From Planctomycetaceae bacterium (lineage in GTDB: Bacteria > Planctomycetota > Planctomycetia > Planctomycetales > Planctomycetaceae), in assembly GCA_016765335.1 (NCBI GenBank), contig JAESQE010000474.1, positions 1 to 7,996 on the forward strand: DNA of 7,996 nt. Direction: 5' to 3'. The position numbers and the translations under genes were made by a program. Positions 7,201-7,996 of this stretch are shown here, piece after piece; position 1 is the stretch's first letter; each line of letters starts with the position of its first letter. The notes beneath the pieces were generated by a model. That model saw only the letters and a list, made by a program, of their open reading frames with translations. It was not told the origin of the DNA and searched no databases.

Positions 7201-7995
7201 GGGATCGCAAAAAGCAGGAGAGCTTCCAGCGAGCCGGCGAGGACGATCACTAATGATCTCTGATTCTGGAATGGCTAATGGTTGCATCCACAATGCTTTG
7301 CCGGTTTGGGGGCTGAGCTGGCTGATGACCATTTGCCCGCCATTTTCAGAAAGCAAATATACTTTTTTATCAATGACCACAGGCGGGCCTAAAAAGTAAT
7401 GCCCCGAGTAGTCTTGGTTTTTCCCGCCGTACAATCCACCCACTTCCCATTGAATTCGTCCAGACTGAACATCGAATGCACACAGGCGATTCGCATAGCC
7501 AGGCACGGCTGATAATTCATTGACCGTTTGCATAAAACCTTGCGAACGTGAAGCATTGACAACCCCGCATTCCCGGACTGCAAAAACATACTCCCCGTCA
7601 CTACTTAATGTTCCGGTGGTCACATCGGCTACAAGTTGCTGAAGTAAATATTGCTTGTAGTCGAGCAAGTTCTGTGAGGCATCACCAAGCAGTTTGGTCA
7701 GCAACTCTTCGCTCTGCAAATATTCAAGGACACGATCGCTGGTTGATGATTTCCAGAGCAGCGATCCATCGGCCAAAGAAAAAGCCGCCACGGTGCCAAA
7801 CCCGGAAACAATAACATGCTGCTCAACAATGATGGGGTTCCAAGCCGGTAGTGTCGTGTAATCATCACTTTCCAATCCCTGTAAAATAAATCCGAGTATT
7901 TCCTTGACAACCTGTTTTCGAGGCAAATTTTCAGGAAGCAAATGCTCAATCAAATCGATGTCCCACTGAACCAACGGAAGTGGATTAAACTGAAC
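4243..7995 (-). CDS. PQQ-type propeller / TPR / propeller giant protein (5' partial)
   Basis: The visible 1250 residues end at a TAA at 4243. Reading is open to the right edge (residues VQFNPLP precede the TTG at 7974), so the start is missing and any signal peptide cannot be judged. Numbering from that TTG, residues 45-480 hold PQQ-enzyme-like propeller blades ending in the typical G-x-L/I-x-W pattern: DGSLLWKSS (69), SGRIQWEV (171), GKALWMQP (225), ELSWLY (278), GKLLWSEH (351) and DGTLNWEA (388). Residues 480-735 are almost all helix, with TPR-like pairs such as QALSITGQLALHRGDLQAGL (498-517) and PVEALNVLRTLL (585-596). Residues 805-1240 form a second, more diverged propeller (GELLWEHQ 958, RTAWRIEI 1044, KTIWSSKL 1145). 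No quinone-site vicinal Cys pair or dehydrogenase domain is seen, so a scaffold or binding role, as in BamB-like proteins, is likelier than an enzyme. It is followed after 23 bp by a glycosyltransferase. Confidence 0.88.
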   Translation of the reverse strand, partial: VQFNPLPLVQWDIDLIEHLLPENLPRKQVVKEILGFILQGLESDDYTTLPAWNPIIVEQHVIVSGFGTVAAFSLADGSLLWKSSTSDRVLEYLQSEELLTKLLGDASQNLLDYKQYLLQQLVADVTTGTLSSDGEYVFAVRECGVVNASRSQGFMQTVNELSAVPGYANRLCAFDVQSGRIQWEVGGLYGGKNQDYSGHYFLGPPVVIDKKVYLLSENGGQMVISQLSPQTGKALWMQPLAIPESEIISDRPRRLAGSSPAFCDPFLICATNSGTVVAIDLTARELSWLYTYIEKPVEKNNAFTQFGRQQRRGATGPKSVNFLSGSRWQDSVPLVAGNSILFTPVDSNDLFCLDVLTGKLLWSEHRQDGMFIEVDDQENVLIVGKHKMRSLKLADGTLNWEAAMSQSPASGRGVLRGDVYQLPTVRDGLHTFDLASGSLLATTEEALSWQHPETGTATAFRAGNLTVSADQLITLRNGRLIALQPLHQAIDQIEKKLLNNPQDDQALSITGQLALHRGDLQAGLNLLQQSYRIKQSPETARQITKTLLNANTDQIVLNDKDIEELAQMMVAAEHSTEIVFRYVRALQQHHKPVEALNVLRTLLASQQKSREYVSISAERRVRADALAAGAMKEVYASANQQQQQILREESLRLFEQAADANQLAALQPFAFDKQLSEQFRLAIVRKLDEMKSPLQLERHLLWLRLNGQGNHQAEATARLARLMLHHKKTTEAAGYLAELAAVYSETVCLDQQTGKQLLENWQLKYEGLNKKENGNLQGLVLNSEYDVSTIENDSTGNRYQAAPKLEVKSYHPSGSTWQYWDFHISRAIPMLVAQSPDKATQWRVSLEGKQLERIQNFSLHSQGHFALLCSDRGFIGMSGFDPPIDLKQPEVEDRHLLWDKTFSSHPGSSESQQSALLPTVAHEIIGPTPLMKSWAEEVGQLAPCYDHKLVYRLGTKIYLREADSGELLWEHQTRSSIPVLVWTDGKAVYKINNQTRSISQLRLEDGNPIGKLDHFPQHDDLLAFQGSIAVLRHNLNPEQGFLIGYHLEEQRTAWRIEISATTSLTSAGNGMLALFDVGKQKLMILDPTLSNPEVCQVDSPHGLASDLFVVSDPASWYIHFNNDPKTSIQPLVFQSKQNINGPMIAISKLTNKTIWSSKLDQLRWLPLQPAGLPFLMYGALVIEQTVDENGEQQRNYAPQLQVIHKGTGKSIIKMPKGIFGQLISADNNFQSKEFKLQFTKKTMIIKQKQP

Positions 7996-7996
7996 G

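Noticed and set aside
4243..7995. Quinoprotein (PQQ-dependent) dehydrogenase
   Set aside because: The propeller blades are of the PQQ-enzyme type, but there is no vicinal Cys pair, no cytochrome c motif, and a large TPR-like insert; such repeats are common in non-enzymatic proteins.

Overview
The window most likely comes from the chromosome of a planctomycete (Planctomycetota). This is inferred from family resemblance, not from a marker gene. A very large protein with PQQ-type beta-propeller repeats and TPR helices, a secreted protein of a type I associate with planctomycetes, and a coiled-coil membrane protein with a short Y-M-x2-L-F-A-R type motif all point the same way. Base composition is moderate. 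I see no rRNA, tRNA, CRISPR array, integrase, transposase or phage gene.

Layout from left to right. (1) Positions 2-1426, plus strand: the C-terminal 474 residues of a Gln/Glu-rich coiled-coil protein with an acidic linker and a two-helix membrane anchor; its start lies outside the window. (2) Positions 1427-1560: a short convergent intergenic gap with weak hairpins only. (3) Positions 1561-1914, minus strand: a 117-residue membrane-anchored protein of unknown function behind a near-ideal Shine-Dalgarno site. (4) Positions 1943-2047: a perfect 17-bp inverted repeat around a 71-bp centre, filling most of the space between two minus-strand genes. (5) Positions 2058-2912, minus strand: an exported 284-residue beta-rich protein of unknown function. 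(6) Positions 2913-3061: an intergenic stretch holding a GC-rich, palindrome-rich segment that looks like a dispersed repeat, and a 10-bp palindrome beside the ribosome binding site. (7) Positions 3062-4219, minus strand: a family-4 (GT-B) glycosyltransferase with a TTG start. (8) Positions 4243-7995, minus strand: the C-terminal 1250 residues of a propeller-TPR-propeller protein that runs off the right edge.

Genes 8 and 7 are only 23 bp apart and are probably cotranscribed. The exported protein follows on the same strand after about 150 bp and may belong to the same unit or have its own promoter. A glycosyltransferase next to a scaffold-like propeller protein and an exported protein fits a role at the cell surface, but no substrate can be read from the sequence. 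No clear new defence or mobile system is visible. The best targets for follow-up are the long perfect inverted repeat, the repeat-like segment upstream of the exported protein, the Glu-to-Gln change in the glycosyltransferase signature, and the architectures of the two proteins cut by the window edges.
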